In this document: positions 33,965-43,867 of the stretch, piece after piece | Layout: every line of letters starts with the position of its first letter | Numbering within the stretch: the first letter of the stretch is position 1 | Assembly: GCA_013289045.1 (NCBI GenBank) | Contig: JABDAU010000023.1 | Coordinates: 1-46,234 of the forward strand | DNA length: 46,234 bases | DNA from: Bacteroidota bacterium | Lineage (GTDB): Bacteria > Bacteroidota > Bacteroidia > Sphingobacteriales > Sphingobacteriaceae | Reading direction: 5' to 3' | Notes under the pieces: generated by a model | The model's database searches: none | What the model was told of the DNA's origin: nothing | What the model saw: only the letters and a program-made list of their open reading frames with translations | Program-made: the position numbers and the translations under genes

Positions 33965-36181
33965 TTATTCTTCATAAGAACCGCCTATTATTTTACGGTA
34001 TTTTTTATAAATGATGCTGGCTTCGGTAATACTGTTGCCGCTGGCTTGCAACGGGTAGGTTTTATGGCTGTTTACCCATTGCCATTCCCATTGGCTTATT
34101 GATCTGTCAAAGCCTTTTATATCCGCATCTTTCCCTTGTTTCAGTGCGTCATTCAATAAGGCGAAAAACTTCTCCCAACGGGTTTTATAGAAATCATTGA
34201 GCAAGCCACTCCATTGCCTGCATGAGTACTCGTGCAGCGGGCTATCGGCATTGCCCCAAAGGGTGATCAGGTCGCGGGCATTTCGTTCGTACAGATCCTT
34301 TTCGGCTGTTGTATTGCCTTGTTTACGCGCGTCAGCCAGCCATGGGCCTAATAAAAAATCTTTACGTGTTGCCAGCAATGCATCCATATCGCTGATGAGC
34401 TGTAAGTATTGCCGGCTGTATTTTTTAAAATCGCCGATATTTTTTTGGCGATAAGCATTTACCCACTTGCTTTGCAGCGGCAGCGCGTAGTTGGCCAGTG
34501 CCTGCCTGCTTACATCAACCAGGTCATAACGGAAACCATCGCTATTACTACAGGTTGGGATAGCTTTCATCATCGCATCCCATGCAGGTAAAAAATTTTG
34601 GGGCTTATAGTTAAGAGTAGTATGTGTCCATACTGTATTTGAGTCAAGTGTGGGCCGGCCGGTAATGATGGATTCCGATCCATCTCTTATAATTTCCCCA
34701 CCGTTGTAAACGGTGTGATGCAACGTCCGCCATGCTTGTTCGGTGTACTTATTAATATGACCATAACGGTTTAGCTGGTACTGTTTTAACCATTCATCAA
34801 CGTTGATGGGTTTATCCTGCCAGGTATTACCGGTCATAAGCTCATAAAGCACCGGGTTTTGTTCAATGGCTTCCATGGTTAAGCCTATACCCATCATTTG
34901 TTTTGATTCCGGGTCTTTCAGTGCGATGGCCGGGCCATTGGCCGCTTCGTCCATACGACCAAAAAGCACAATATTGCCGCCAAAGTTGTGCAGCATATTC
35001 CATATCCATGGCTTGCCGTAAAAAGCATCGGTGCGTTTCCAAACCGGTTCAATTTCAGCGGCAAGGTCAAGGATGATCATGTGCTCATTGGGCACAGCAT
35101 CCAGCAAGGCTTTTATCTGGGGGGCCTTCCAAAATTTCCTGTCGTTATAAAACAACCATCCCTGCATTACCCAGGTTGCCTTTGGGTCGGCTTTGCTCAT
35201 GGCCTGGTACACCCTTAAACTTAAAGCCGAAAGATAGGTTGTGTCGTTGGTTGGCGGTTCGTTCTCATTAAAGGTATCAGCCGAATATAAATGATCAGTG
35301 CCATAAAGCCTGGTTTGTGTTTCAATAAACCTGCGGCCTATTTCGGCAAAAAGCGGATCTTCCGTATCTAATATGTAAGTATCGGCAAAGCCATTGTTCC
35401 AGTTAACCTTTTTAAGTTTTGATGCCGGAAAATGTTTTTGAAATGATGGCGGCACATGCCCTGTGAAAGACTGCAGTATTGGTTTCATACCTAAGCCGCG
35501 TTCACGCAGCAATATTTTTTGCTGCAAATCGCGATGGCTTTGCATCCAGCTTAAAGGCAGCGGTCCGCCCCAGCCATCCAGGTTGCCCATCCAGAACCAT
35601 GAAAAATAAGCAGGGCCGCAGAAAAAATCTTTCAGGTCGTCATCAGAAAAGCTCATGCTTTTATAAACTTCGTACCAGGTATATTCCTGCCCGGTGAGCG
35701 CCAGCGGCATGTTTATCCCATGCAAGGCCATCCAATCAATCTCTTTTTGCCATCTGCCCCAGCTCCACCAGCTCATGCTGTAATTAAAAGTGCAGTAATT
35801 AAGGTAATAACGGTAATTATAAGGTGTTGCCTTATGTATTTTATGCGCAACTGCCGGCAATATTTGGGGTAAATTAAGATTTGTACCATCCCAGGTTACC
35901 TGGCAATGGCAGTATTCGGTAAGGTAATAGTACAGCGCCGACGCTACCGAAACACCATTGTTGCCCCTTAGAATGATCTTGTTGTGTTTGCTTTCAATTT
36001 CAAAAGCATCCTTTTCATCAGCAGTAAGGTTTTCAATTAAAAAGGCAGAAGACCGTTGCGGAATGACTCTCTTGATAAGCGCATAGGCTGCCGGGATATT
36101 AACCTGCGCGCGTACATCATCTGCACTGGCGGCAAACAAAATAATGATGGACAAGACATACCAGCGGATAGTTTTTTTCAT
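33965..36181 (-). CDS. Alpha-N-acetylglucosaminidase, GH89 (NAGLU-type)
   Basis: This 738-residue enzyme releases terminal alpha-linked GlcNAc. The signal peptide ends near DDVRAQ (26). NAGLU architecture is complete: small N-domain (about 30-115), the TIM barrel beginning YRYYLNYCTFNYSMSWWSWGRWQKEIDWMALHGINMPLAL, and an all-alpha C-terminal domain. Catalytic glutamates are Glu306 in YSADTFNENEPP and Glu437 in GIGLTMEAIEQNPV, matching Glu316 and Glu446 of the human enzyme. The start lies 195 bp after the SusD stop, and a hairpin in that gap may lower enzyme expression relative to SusCD. It is the first gene of the tight GH89-acyltransferase-GH28 unit. Confidence 0.95.
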   Translation of the reverse strand: MKKTIRWYVLSIIILFAASADDVRAQVNIPAAYALIKRVIPQRSSAFLIENLTADEKDAFEIESKHNKIILRGNNGVSVASALYYYLTEYCHCQVTWDGTNLNLPQILPAVAHKIHKATPYNYRYYLNYCTFNYSMSWWSWGRWQKEIDWMALHGINMPLALTGQEYTWYEVYKSMSFSDDDLKDFFCGPAYFSWFWMGNLDGWGGPLPLSWMQSHRDLQQKILLRERGLGMKPILQSFTGHVPPSFQKHFPASKLKKVNWNNGFADTYILDTEDPLFAEIGRRFIETQTRLYGTDHLYSADTFNENEPPTNDTTYLSALSLRVYQAMSKADPKATWVMQGWLFYNDRKFWKAPQIKALLDAVPNEHMIILDLAAEIEPVWKRTDAFYGKPWIWNMLHNFGGNIVLFGRMDEAANGPAIALKDPESKQMMGIGLTMEAIEQNPVLYELMTGNTWQDKPINVDEWLKQYQLNRYGHINKYTEQAWRTLHHTVYNGGEIIRDGSESIITGRPTLDSNTVWTHTTLNYKPQNFLPAWDAMMKAIPTCSNSDGFRYDLVDVSRQALANYALPLQSKWVNAYRQKNIGDFKKYSRQYLQLISDMDALLATRKDFLLGPWLADARKQGNTTAEKDLYERNARDLITLWGNADSPLHEYSCRQWSGLLNDFYKTRWEKFFALLNDALKQGKDADIKGFDRSISQWEWQWVNSHKTYPLQASGNSITEASIIYKKYRKIIGGSYEE

Positions 36182-36324
36182 AAATAAGGGATATAAAACA
36201 GGAATAGCAGCATAAGTTGATAATACACTATTAAATATCGGTAAATAATCTCTTGAAACAGCTATTTCTCTAACAAGGCGCCTGTTGCTATTGCCATAGT
36301 TTATAAAGTGGCTTTAAGGAAAAT

Positions 36325-36350
36325 AGAATATGGGCCGCAGCCCATATTCT
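36325..36350 (-). terminator. Hairpin after susD of PUL2
   Basis: AGAATATGGGC and GCCCATATTCT form a perfect 11-bp stem with a 4-nt loop, 26 bp after the susD stop. On the minus strand it is followed by ATTTTCC, a short T-rich tract. It is placed to end or attenuate the susCD message before GH89. Confidence 0.55.
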
Positions 36351-36376
36351 AAACCTAACCATTATCAACTATATAA

Positions 36377-38074
36377 TTAATATCCAGTGTTTTGCACTAA
36401 TTTAGGATTTGATTGAAAGCCGGTGGTCGGGATGGGGAAAAGGCGGCGATAAGTATCGGTATTGGTTTTACCCAACCCCCAACTATCCTCATAATGGCCA
36501 AACCTGATCATATCATTACGATGCCATGATTCCCAGGCGAATTCTTTGCAACGCTCGCTGTACATATCGTCAAGTGTTACACTTGTAAGCGGTGAGGAAG
36601 TGGTACGAACAGCCTTAATCTGATTGATCAGTGATAATGCGGTTGCACCCAGGGTAGCGCTGCCTCCTCTTAAGATCGCTTCTGCTTTCATAAGTATAAT
36701 ATCGGAATAGCGGAAAATCGGAATGTCATTATTCTGATTCCTGCTGATCGTATTAGTATAATCCGGGTAAAATTTGATATTACGGATACCTATATTCCAG
36801 GCAATCTCATCATTACCGAGGTCAAAGGAAGAGGCTCCGTTACGGGAACTATTGTCAACCAACGGCGTTATGTTAAGGGCATAAGTATAGCTGCCTGTCG
36901 GATTGCTGCCGGTATAAAACTGATTGTATCCCAGGTTGGTAGTAGATACCATAATTGGCGTACCGTCCGACCAATATTGCGGGCCTGTCAGCCATTGTTT
37001 ATTCCGAATATCATTAGGATCGTCAAAATGGGCATAGTAGGAGGCCGTTGTCATTCGCGGCCCGCTTGGTTGATTATTTATCAAACCGTTACCTGAACTT
37101 TGGTTCATTACAGGGTCGACATAAGAGCCTGCGGTTGAACCGGAATATGAGTATTTTATACCCAGGTTACGGTTCAGGTCATATCTTGCATAAAACATAT
37201 AGCCACTCGTTACCGATGCATCATAAGGTATTGCAAAAATGAACTCCTTCATGCTCGGCCCGTTAGTAGGGTAGAACTGTTGCAGATACGTTGCCATCGG
37301 CTCAAGCGCGAAAGAACCTGAACTTATCACCTCATCGCAAGCGGCAATACAGTCATCATTGCGGCTTGTCCCCGTGTAAACCTGTGCATTAAGGTACATT
37401 TTTGCAAGCAACGAATAAGCAAACCATTGGGTCGGTTTACCGTAGGTTGTAGTACCTGTTGCGGTTGGCAAATAAGGAATTGCCGCCTTTAACTGGCTTT
37501 CTATCCAGGTAAATACCTGTGCACGAGGCGTGTTAGTGTGTAATACAGTATTGCCATAAAGCGTATCTAACGGAACATTACCATAATTGTCCATCAGCAT
37601 GAAGTAAGCAAAGGCACGCATGGCTTTTATTTCGGCAATACCTGTGTTTTTAGCTGCACCGGTCGGCGCCGAGTTAAAAATGGATAAAGTTTGATTGCTG
37701 ACACCTATGATGTTTTCGCAGTAAGTCCATAATGAATTTACCCAGGCATTATCCTTTGTCCATGTGTGGCGATGCAACTCAACGTACTTGTTACCATCGA
37801 GCCAGTTACCGCCGAATGTTGGTAGTACGGCTTCGTCTGTAGAGGCATCTTCGCAAAAAAAGTAAGATCCGGAGTAGTCATTTCTCACAGCAATGTAAAC
37901 CGGGCCCGAGGCTTCCTCAAATTGGGCCTGGGTTATTGGAAATACAGACGGGGTAAGCTCCGAAGTTACCGGCACGTCGATCTTGTGGCAGGATGAAATG
38001 ATCAGGCAGATGAATAAAATGCCTGTCAATCCGATGAATATCTTTTTCATGTTCTTAATTATTGTATTTAACAT
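36377..38074 (-). CDS. SusD/RagB-family surface glycan-binding lipoprotein
   Basis: This 565-residue partner of the SusC encoded upstream starts at an ATG that shares one base with the SusC stop (TAATG), which favours the start at 38074. An internal ATG at 38050 (MKKIFIGLTG) would give a more standard lipoprotein signal. Either way the lipobox LIISSC is present. Family features are GIAEIKAMRAFAYFMLMDNYGNVPLDTLYG in the helical core and the conserved tail EAILRGGSATLGATALSLINQIKAVR, CKEFAWESWHRNDMIRFG and YRRLFPIPTTGFQSNPKLVQNTGY. It should bind the PUL2 glycan on the cell surface. Length is normal. Confidence 0.95.
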   Translation of the reverse strand: MLNTIIKNMKKIFIGLTGILFICLIISSCHKIDVPVTSELTPSVFPITQAQFEEASGPVYIAVRNDYSGSYFFCEDASTDEAVLPTFGGNWLDGNKYVELHRHTWTKDNAWVNSLWTYCENIIGVSNQTLSIFNSAPTGAAKNTGIAEIKAMRAFAYFMLMDNYGNVPLDTLYGNTVLHTNTPRAQVFTWIESQLKAAIPYLPTATGTTTYGKPTQWFAYSLLAKMYLNAQVYTGTSRNDDCIAACDEVISSGSFALEPMATYLQQFYPTNGPSMKEFIFAIPYDASVTSGYMFYARYDLNRNLGIKYSYSGSTAGSYVDPVMNQSSGNGLINNQPSGPRMTTASYYAHFDDPNDIRNKQWLTGPQYWSDGTPIMVSTTNLGYNQFYTGSNPTGSYTYALNITPLVDNSSRNGASSFDLGNDEIAWNIGIRNIKFYPDYTNTISRNQNNDIPIFRYSDIILMKAEAILRGGSATLGATALSLINQIKAVRTTSSPLTSVTLDDMYSERCKEFAWESWHRNDMIRFGHYEDSWGLGKTNTDTYRRLFPIPTTGFQSNPKLVQNTGY

Positions 38075-41000
38075 TATTGTAAAGAGACAACAGCGCCCAC
38101 AAGCAGTGTACGCGTTTTTGGATAAAAGTTGTTATAATCAATACCTGGCGCTACACCACCCTGGCTTATTTCCGGATCGATACCCTTATAGCCTGTAACA
38201 GTTAGCAGGTTATTGCCGGTAAAATACACCCTGATGTTGCTAACACCGCTGAAAGGCATTTTGAAATTATAGCCTAATGTGGCATTATCCAGTTTTACAT
38301 AAGAACCATTTTCGATATACCGATCCGAATAGTAAGAATTCTTGGTGTCGGTTATTTTGTCGTTTGCAGCCGATTCAAGCAGGTTGTATTCCGTTGCGCC
38401 GGTTGTATATGACAGATCTGCCCGGGTAGCATCAAATATCTTGCTTCCGAATGTTCCCCTTAAGAAGATATTCAGATCAAGGTTTTTATACCTGAAGGTG
38501 TTGCTCCAGCCTAATATTACTTTAGGCTGCGGACTACCCAGGTAGAAATAATCTGTGCCTATAGTTGGGCTGTTAGTAGTACCGCCGCTTTTCTTATAAA
38601 ATAAAGAATTACCGCTTGCATCTTTACCAGCATATTTATAAGCAAAGAATTCGCCAAGCGGCTGGCCTACCTTCAATATTTGCAGCGTTGCACCAGTTTG
38701 TCCGGCTCCTTCAGGGTCTGAGTAGCGGATGGAGTCGCTATTTCCATACGGGCTTTTTAAACTGGTTATTTTGTTTTTATTGTAGCTGGCCGATAAGGAA
38801 GTTGTCCAGCTGAATACATGTGAGGTTACCGGAGTAGCTGACAGGCTTAACTCGATACCCCTGTTATTGATACTGCCGCCATTTGTCCAGATGGAACCAC
38901 CCGGCACCAGCGATGGTGAAACAGAATATTGAAACAACATATTGGTGGTATTTTTATTATACACATCAATACCGCCCGAAATCTTTCCATGCAATATGCT
39001 GAAATCTACACCGGCATCTGCCGTTGCAGTACGTTCCCATTTTAAGTTAGGGTTTGAACCCTGTATTGGCCCATAGGCTGCTGTTTGAACGCCATTATCA
39101 TAAAATGTGCCACTGGTGCCATAAACAAGTTTCGCGGTGTAAGCGCCAATGCCCGATGAATTACCTGTTACACCATAGCTGGCGCGTAACTTCAAGTTAC
39201 TAAATACCGACTGATCTTTCATGAAATCTTCTTTCGTGATAACCCAGCCCAGGCCTACTGCCGGGAAGTAGCCCCAATAATTATTGGCGCCAAAAACCGA
39301 GCTGCCATCGCGCCTGATCGATCCCTGGAAAAGATACTTCTGATCGTAATTGTAATTTACACGCAGGAAGTCGGATATATTCAGAATAGTGCCGTAAGTA
39401 AAGTCACCGCCTTCATTAATACGGTAACCTGACACAGCATAAGGATTGGCCAAACTCAGGTTTTCAAACCCCGTATTGTCCGTCGGAAAATTTGTTGTCG
39501 ATGTTTGGAAACCATCGCCATAGATATATTGCTGATAGGAATAGCCCAGCACGGCGTTGATATTACTCTTGCCGAATGACCTGTCCCAGGTTAAGAATGA
39601 TTCAAGGGTTTTGGTGGTATTGGCATACGTTTGCCTGTCGGCAAGGCCGTTTGTGCCAAAAGTAATAAGTGAGTGCGCTATACCTATACCGGGATTAGGA
39701 TTGCTGTAAAAGCCCGTTGATGGATATTGATTGAAGTAACTGCCGTAATACGTACCATCGTTCCAGGTGGTTTTCTCATAATCAAGGTTGATATTGTACT
39801 TTATACCGAACGGCAGTTTAAGTTCGGTATTGAAAGCACCAAGTAAAACATTGTAGTTTGACTTATCCTGCGAGTTGGCCACCATTGCAACCGGGTTGAA
39901 AAGACTTGGAACTGCAAGGTCCTCAAAATAGGTGCCATTGGCATTTTTTACCGACGACATAGGCAGGTGCTTTGCAGCTTGTAGCAGCACAATGTTTTCA
40001 AGTGGCTCATTGTCTGATGTGCTGTAAGAATTGGATAGGTTAAAGCTAAACTTCAATTTATCATTCAATGCATATTGGTCAATGTTCAACCTGCCGATAA
40101 CACGTTGAAGTGAGCTGGCGGACAAAATACCTTCTTTATTAAAGTAATTCAGGCTGCCGGCATAAGCGCTATGCTCACCACCACCGGTAAGTGATAAATT
40201 ATGGTTTTGCGAATACGCTGTAGAGCGTTCAATAGCATCCATCCAGTTGGTGTTTGCGCTCTGGTTCTCGCCAGGAGTAGCAACAGCATTATTAGCTTTT
40301 AAATACGCATTTAGCTGGCTTGAGTTCATGAGGTCAAGCGTACTGCTAACTTTTTCCATGCCTTCGTAGCCACTGTAAGTTATCTGTGACTGGCCTTTTT
40401 TGCCGCGACGGGTAGTGACCATGATAACGCCGCTTGACGCTTTGTTACCATATATAGCGGTAGCTGCGGCATCCTTAAGTACATCTATCGAAACGATATC
40501 ATTCGGGGCTACTGCAGAAATGTCTGCACCTGGAATGCCGTCAATTACATAATACGGGGCCCCGGGGCTGTTAACGGTTGATGCGCCGCGTAAAATTACA
40601 GCTGCTGTACCATTCGGGTCGCCACTGGCCGTAATATTAAGCCCTGGCACCTTGCCCTGCAATAGCTGCCCCACATCCGATATAGAGCCTTGGTTCATAT
40701 CAGCCGCCTTAATGGTTGATACAGAACTCGTGAGTGTTTGACGGCTGCTGGTACCATAACCTACCACCACTACATCATTCAGTACTGTCTGGCTTTCGGT
40801 AAGGGTTACATCAATGTGGTCAGCATCAGCCACCGTTACCTCAACAGACTGAAAGCCGATAGAACGGAATTGCAATACGTTCCCTTTGTTGGCATTAATG
40901 GAAAAATTGCCGTTAATCGACGTTGATGTTTGTTTGTCGGTGCCCTTTACCTGTACGCTTACACCTGGTAGTGGCATGCCTTTGGCATCTTTTACGGTTC

Positions 41001-41112
41001 CTTTAACAACGCCATTTTGTGCCTGGGCGTTGCTAAAGCAAAAGAGCAGTACCATGAACAAAATACCCAACAGGTACTTTGCCGTGAACAAGTTTTGTCG
41101 AATTGTTATCAT
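38074..41112 (-). CDS. SusC/RagA-family TonB-dependent receptor without STN domain
   Basis: This 1012-residue outer-membrane importer has a signal peptide ending SNAQAQ (about 32) and a carboxypeptidase-regulatory-like domain (about 34-108, VVKGTVKDAKGMPLPGVSVQVKG). The SusC motif LNDVVVVGYGTSSRQTLTSSVSTI is followed by the plug (about 112-225, LLQGKVPGLNITASGDPNG, SIDVLKDAAATAIYGNKASSGVIMVTTRRG) and the beta-barrel to the C-terminus. Unlike the PUL1 receptor it has no N-terminal STN domain, so it does not use a sigma/FecR route. Control is expected from LacI and/or the hybrid sensor nearby. It is divergent from the lacI gene across 313 bp. Confidence 0.95.
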   Translation of the reverse strand: MITIRQNLFTAKYLLGILFMVLLFCFSNAQAQNGVVKGTVKDAKGMPLPGVSVQVKGTDKQTSTSINGNFSINANKGNVLQFRSIGFQSVEVTVADADHIDVTLTESQTVLNDVVVVGYGTSSRQTLTSSVSTIKAADMNQGSISDVGQLLQGKVPGLNITASGDPNGTAAVILRGASTVNSPGAPYYVIDGIPGADISAVAPNDIVSIDVLKDAAATAIYGNKASSGVIMVTTRRGKKGQSQITYSGYEGMEKVSSTLDLMNSSQLNAYLKANNAVATPGENQSANTNWMDAIERSTAYSQNHNLSLTGGGEHSAYAGSLNYFNKEGILSASSLQRVIGRLNIDQYALNDKLKFSFNLSNSYSTSDNEPLENIVLLQAAKHLPMSSVKNANGTYFEDLAVPSLFNPVAMVANSQDKSNYNVLLGAFNTELKLPFGIKYNINLDYEKTTWNDGTYYGSYFNQYPSTGFYSNPNPGIGIAHSLITFGTNGLADRQTYANTTKTLESFLTWDRSFGKSNINAVLGYSYQQYIYGDGFQTSTTNFPTDNTGFENLSLANPYAVSGYRINEGGDFTYGTILNISDFLRVNYNYDQKYLFQGSIRRDGSSVFGANNYWGYFPAVGLGWVITKEDFMKDQSVFSNLKLRASYGVTGNSSGIGAYTAKLVYGTSGTFYDNGVQTAAYGPIQGSNPNLKWERTATADAGVDFSILHGKISGGIDVYNKNTTNMLFQYSVSPSLVPGGSIWTNGGSINNRGIELSLSATPVTSHVFSWTTSLSASYNKNKITSLKSPYGNSDSIRYSDPEGAGQTGATLQILKVGQPLGEFFAYKYAGKDASGNSLFYKKSGGTTNSPTIGTDYFYLGSPQPKVILGWSNTFRYKNLDLNIFLRGTFGSKIFDATRADLSYTTGATEYNLLESAANDKITDTKNSYYSDRYIENGSYVKLDNATLGYNFKMPFSGVSNIRVYFTGNNLLTVTGYKGIDPEISQGGVAPGIDYNNFYPKTRTLLVGAVVSLQ

Positions 41113-41354
41113 AATTGGTTTATTTAATTAGTTACTTTATTGGGTATTAATATTTAATAATAAGCATCGTCAATAATTGTTATACTGACAATTAATAATG
41201 TTTTGTCGTTGTTTAATCATGTGCAATAAAGGATTATAAATTTGATCTTTGGGTTTAATGCTATCGTTCGAAACTCGCTTTCTGATGATAGTTTAATTGG
41301 TATGTCAGGTTAAAAGTGAAAATTTTAATACTTGCTTTTATTAAATCGAAAGTA

Positions 41355-41378
41355 TTTATTTACGTAAACGTTTACGGA
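41355..41378 (+). promoter_or_regulatory. LacI operator in the susC-lacI divergent region
   Basis: The core GTAAACGTTTAC (41364-41375) is a perfect 12-bp palindrome centred on CG, as expected for a LacI-family dimer. The 24-bp block repeats with one difference at 31184-31207. It is 50 bp before the lacI start and just upstream of a -7-like TATACTTG (41400-41407), so it should control lacI itself. Influence on susC, 240 bp away, is possible. Confidence 0.82.
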
Positions 41379-41425
41379 TAATCGTATATTAGACACTAAT
41401 ATACTTGTCTGAAATATTATAAATA

Positions 41426-42436
41426 ATGGGAGAAATAAATATAAAAATGCTTGCCCTCGAGCTGAATTTATCGGCGGCAACCGTTTCCCGGGCTCTCAGG
41501 GATAGCTATGAGATAAGCAGTGAAACCAAGGCAAGGGTAATTGAAATGGCCAAGAAGCTTAACTATGAGCCGAACCCGTTTGCCAGCAGTTTACGCCAGC
41601 AAAAAAGCAAGACCATCGCCGTGATTGTGCCGGCAATTGCTAATAACTTTTTCTCGCTTGCCATTAATGGTATTGAAGAAGTGGCCAGGGCCAGGGATTA
41701 TCACGTATTGATATACCAAACGCACGAAAACAGCGAAATAGAGCGGTCTTTTCTGATGCGGCTGTCAAGCGGGCGCGTTGATGGTATTTTAATATCGCTT
41801 GCCAGTGAGGAGGTTGATAAGAGACAGCTTAAAGAAGTGAGTGAAAAATTGCCGGTGGTATTTTTCGACCGCGTGCATGACGATATAGAAGGCGTAAAAA
41901 TAACAACCGATGATTATACAAGCGCTTATAATGCCGTGCAGCACTTAATTGAAAACGGCTGTAAAAAGATAGGTTATTTAATGGCGCTTAACTCTTTATC
42001 AACCGGCGAAAAGCGGTTACAGGGTTACCTTGATGCCTTAAAAAACAATGGCTTTCCGTACCAACCTGATCTGATCATAACCAATAGCGGTACGGTGGAA
42101 CAAAACTATTCGCTTGTTAGGAATTTTATTGCTGAACAAAAGCCTGATGGTATACTCTCTTCCATAGAAGACCTTGCGATGCCGTGCTATTATGCCTGTA
42201 AGGATCTGAAATTAACTATTCCTGATGATTTAAAGCTCATCAGTTTTTCGAACCTTGCCCACGCCGAACTACTTAACCCATCGCTCACCACCATCAATCA
42301 GCCGGCTTTTGAAATAGGCGTAGAGGCTGCCGGTATCTTGTTTAAGATATTTAACAACCGACGTTACGCGTTTAATGAAACTATAACGTTGAAGTCGAAC
42401 CTGATAAAAAGGGAATCCAGCATGAGAGCAGAGTAA
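41426..42436 (+). CDS. LacI-family transcriptional regulator
   Basis: This 336-residue repressor or activator has the LacI helix-turn-helix at residues 4-25 (INIKMLALELNLSAATVSRALR) and the hinge helix at about 47-58 (NYEPNPFASSLRQQKS). The periplasmic-binding-protein-like sensor domain spans 62-330, with IAVIVPAIANNFFSLAINGIEE, VDGILISLASEE and the C-terminal LTTINQPAFEIGVEAAGILFKI. Effector is unknown; inositol or one of the sugars released by PUL2 are candidates. The operator 50 bp upstream and its copy before the symporter are the natural targets. The gene is divergent from susC and convergent with the GH27 gene. Confidence 0.94.
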   Translation: MGEINIKMLALELNLSAATVSRALRDSYEISSETKARVIEMAKKLNYEPNPFASSLRQQKSKTIAVIVPAIANNFFSLAINGIEEVARARDYHVLIYQTHENSEIERSFLMRLSSGRVDGILISLASEEVDKRQLKEVSEKLPVVFFDRVHDDIEGVKITTDDYTSAYNAVQHLIENGCKKIGYLMALNSLSTGEKRLQGYLDALKNNGFPYQPDLIITNSGTVEQNYSLVRNFIAEQKPDGILSSIEDLAMPCYYACKDLKLTIPDDLKLISFSNLAHAELLNPSLTTINQPAFEIGVEAAGILFKIFNNRRYAFNETITLKSNLIKRESSMRAE

Positions 42437-42481
42437 CAGGCTAAATTTGACTTCCATTCCTTATATCGAACTCACGTTAAA

Positions 42482-43867
42482 TTACTTATCGTCAGTAAGC
42501 TTTAGAAGGATTGCCCCGTGCGGTTTTATAAGCTCACCATAATCATTTTTAAATTTACCCGCCGTGTGATGGTTCCACAAATCTCTCACAATTACTGCAT
42601 TACGCATGCCAATATCATTGAATTTGACGCTGATCAGTTGGTCTTTACCCGACAGGTTAAATAGCGCAACATACTTTGCATGCGCGCCAGCAGCCTCGGA
42701 ATACCAGCACATTCGGTCGTCTTTTACCATGAACAGCTCTTTGGGATTTCTGCCTTTCTGGTTTACCGCCAATACCTCATCATTGGTGAGAAGTTTAAGG
42801 TCTATCGTACGATTTTCCGGCATGTTACCGCCCATCATTAACGGAGAGCGGTAGATACACCAAAAGGTCATATGTGTAAATAGTTCACTTTCGGTGAACC
42901 TGCTATAACGCTCAATTCCTACCGGGCCACGTTTTGAGAGTTTGCCAATCTGCAGCATATCACAGTCCGGCCAATGGCCCGGACCGCCTTGCCCTTGCCA
43001 GGCTTCGGCATATTCAAACATATGAGTCAGCTGGTTCCAATTATCCCAAAAGTCGTCGGACATCCGCCACATGTTGGCAAATTGCTCAACATGCGACGCT
43101 TCTTTCAAAGGTGTTTCTCCGGGAGAAATACTCAGCACTATAGGCCTTCCACACTGATCTATCGCTTTACGATATCCTTCAATTTCACTTTTGTGGTAAG
43201 GTCTGGAGATATCGTCCACCTTTATAAAATCTACCCCCCACGAAGCATAAAGGTTCAATATCGAATTGAGATATTCCTGGGCTCCGGGCTTGTTCATATC
43301 TATCCCATACATGTGATTTAGCCATGAACAGGTTGAAGATGTGTCTGCTATCATATCGGCAGTGATGCCATGCGCTCCAAGTATCGGCGCCTTTGACCAT
43401 ACAGCCTGCCTTGGAATTCCACGCATTACATGTATGCCGAATTTCAGGCCGAGCTTGTGAATATAATTTGCTAACGGTTTGAAGCCATTATTGGGAAAAG
43501 ACGATGGAAACTTTTGAATGTTTGGTATAAGACGCCCCCAATGATCCATACATAACCATGGAATATATGATCCGTCCTGCAGGCGTTTCTGGTAAGGATT
43601 ATCTATTCTGCTGCCGGGCGGATTATCGTAAGACCACAAAAAATCTACAACTATATACTTCCATCCATATTGCCTTAAATACTTTGCCATGTATAGTGTA
43701 TTGGCCTTCACTTCATCTTCATGAACTGCCGATCCAAAGCAATTATAGCTGTTCCAGCCCATAGGTGGTGTAATGGCTACCTGTTGGGCAAAGGAATGAA
43801 TACTGACACTTGAAATTGCTAACACAATCATTAACTTAAGGGCATGTCTTAAAATGGTTTTTAGCAT
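42482..43867 (-). CDS. GH27 family alpha-galactosidase-like enzyme
   Basis: This 461-residue exported enzyme has a signal peptide ending SIHSFAQ (28). GH27 motifs are TPPMGWNSYNCFG at the start of the mature protein and nucleophile Asp218 in GVDFIKVDDISRPY. The acid/base region is WRMSDDFWDNW with Asp272 in the catalytic place, followed by GPGHWPDCDMLQIG and a C-terminal beta domain. The nucleophile motif KVDD differs from the common KYDNC of classic alpha-galactosidases, so a related activity such as beta-L-arabinopyranosidase is possible. It is convergent with lacI (45 bp apart) and stands as its own unit; 697 bp of AT-rich DNA lie upstream. Confidence 0.9.
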   Translation of the reverse strand: MLKTILRHALKLMIVLAISSVSIHSFAQQVAITPPMGWNSYNCFGSAVHEDEVKANTLYMAKYLRQYGWKYIVVDFLWSYDNPPGSRIDNPYQKRLQDGSYIPWLCMDHWGRLIPNIQKFPSSFPNNGFKPLANYIHKLGLKFGIHVMRGIPRQAVWSKAPILGAHGITADMIADTSSTCSWLNHMYGIDMNKPGAQEYLNSILNLYASWGVDFIKVDDISRPYHKSEIEGYRKAIDQCGRPIVLSISPGETPLKEASHVEQFANMWRMSDDFWDNWNQLTHMFEYAEAWQGQGGPGHWPDCDMLQIGKLSKRGPVGIERYSRFTESELFTHMTFWCIYRSPLMMGGNMPENRTIDLKLLTNDEVLAVNQKGRNPKELFMVKDDRMCWYSEAAGAHAKYVALFNLSGKDQLISVKFNDIGMRNAVIVRDLWNHHTAGKFKNDYGELIKPHGAILLKLTDDK

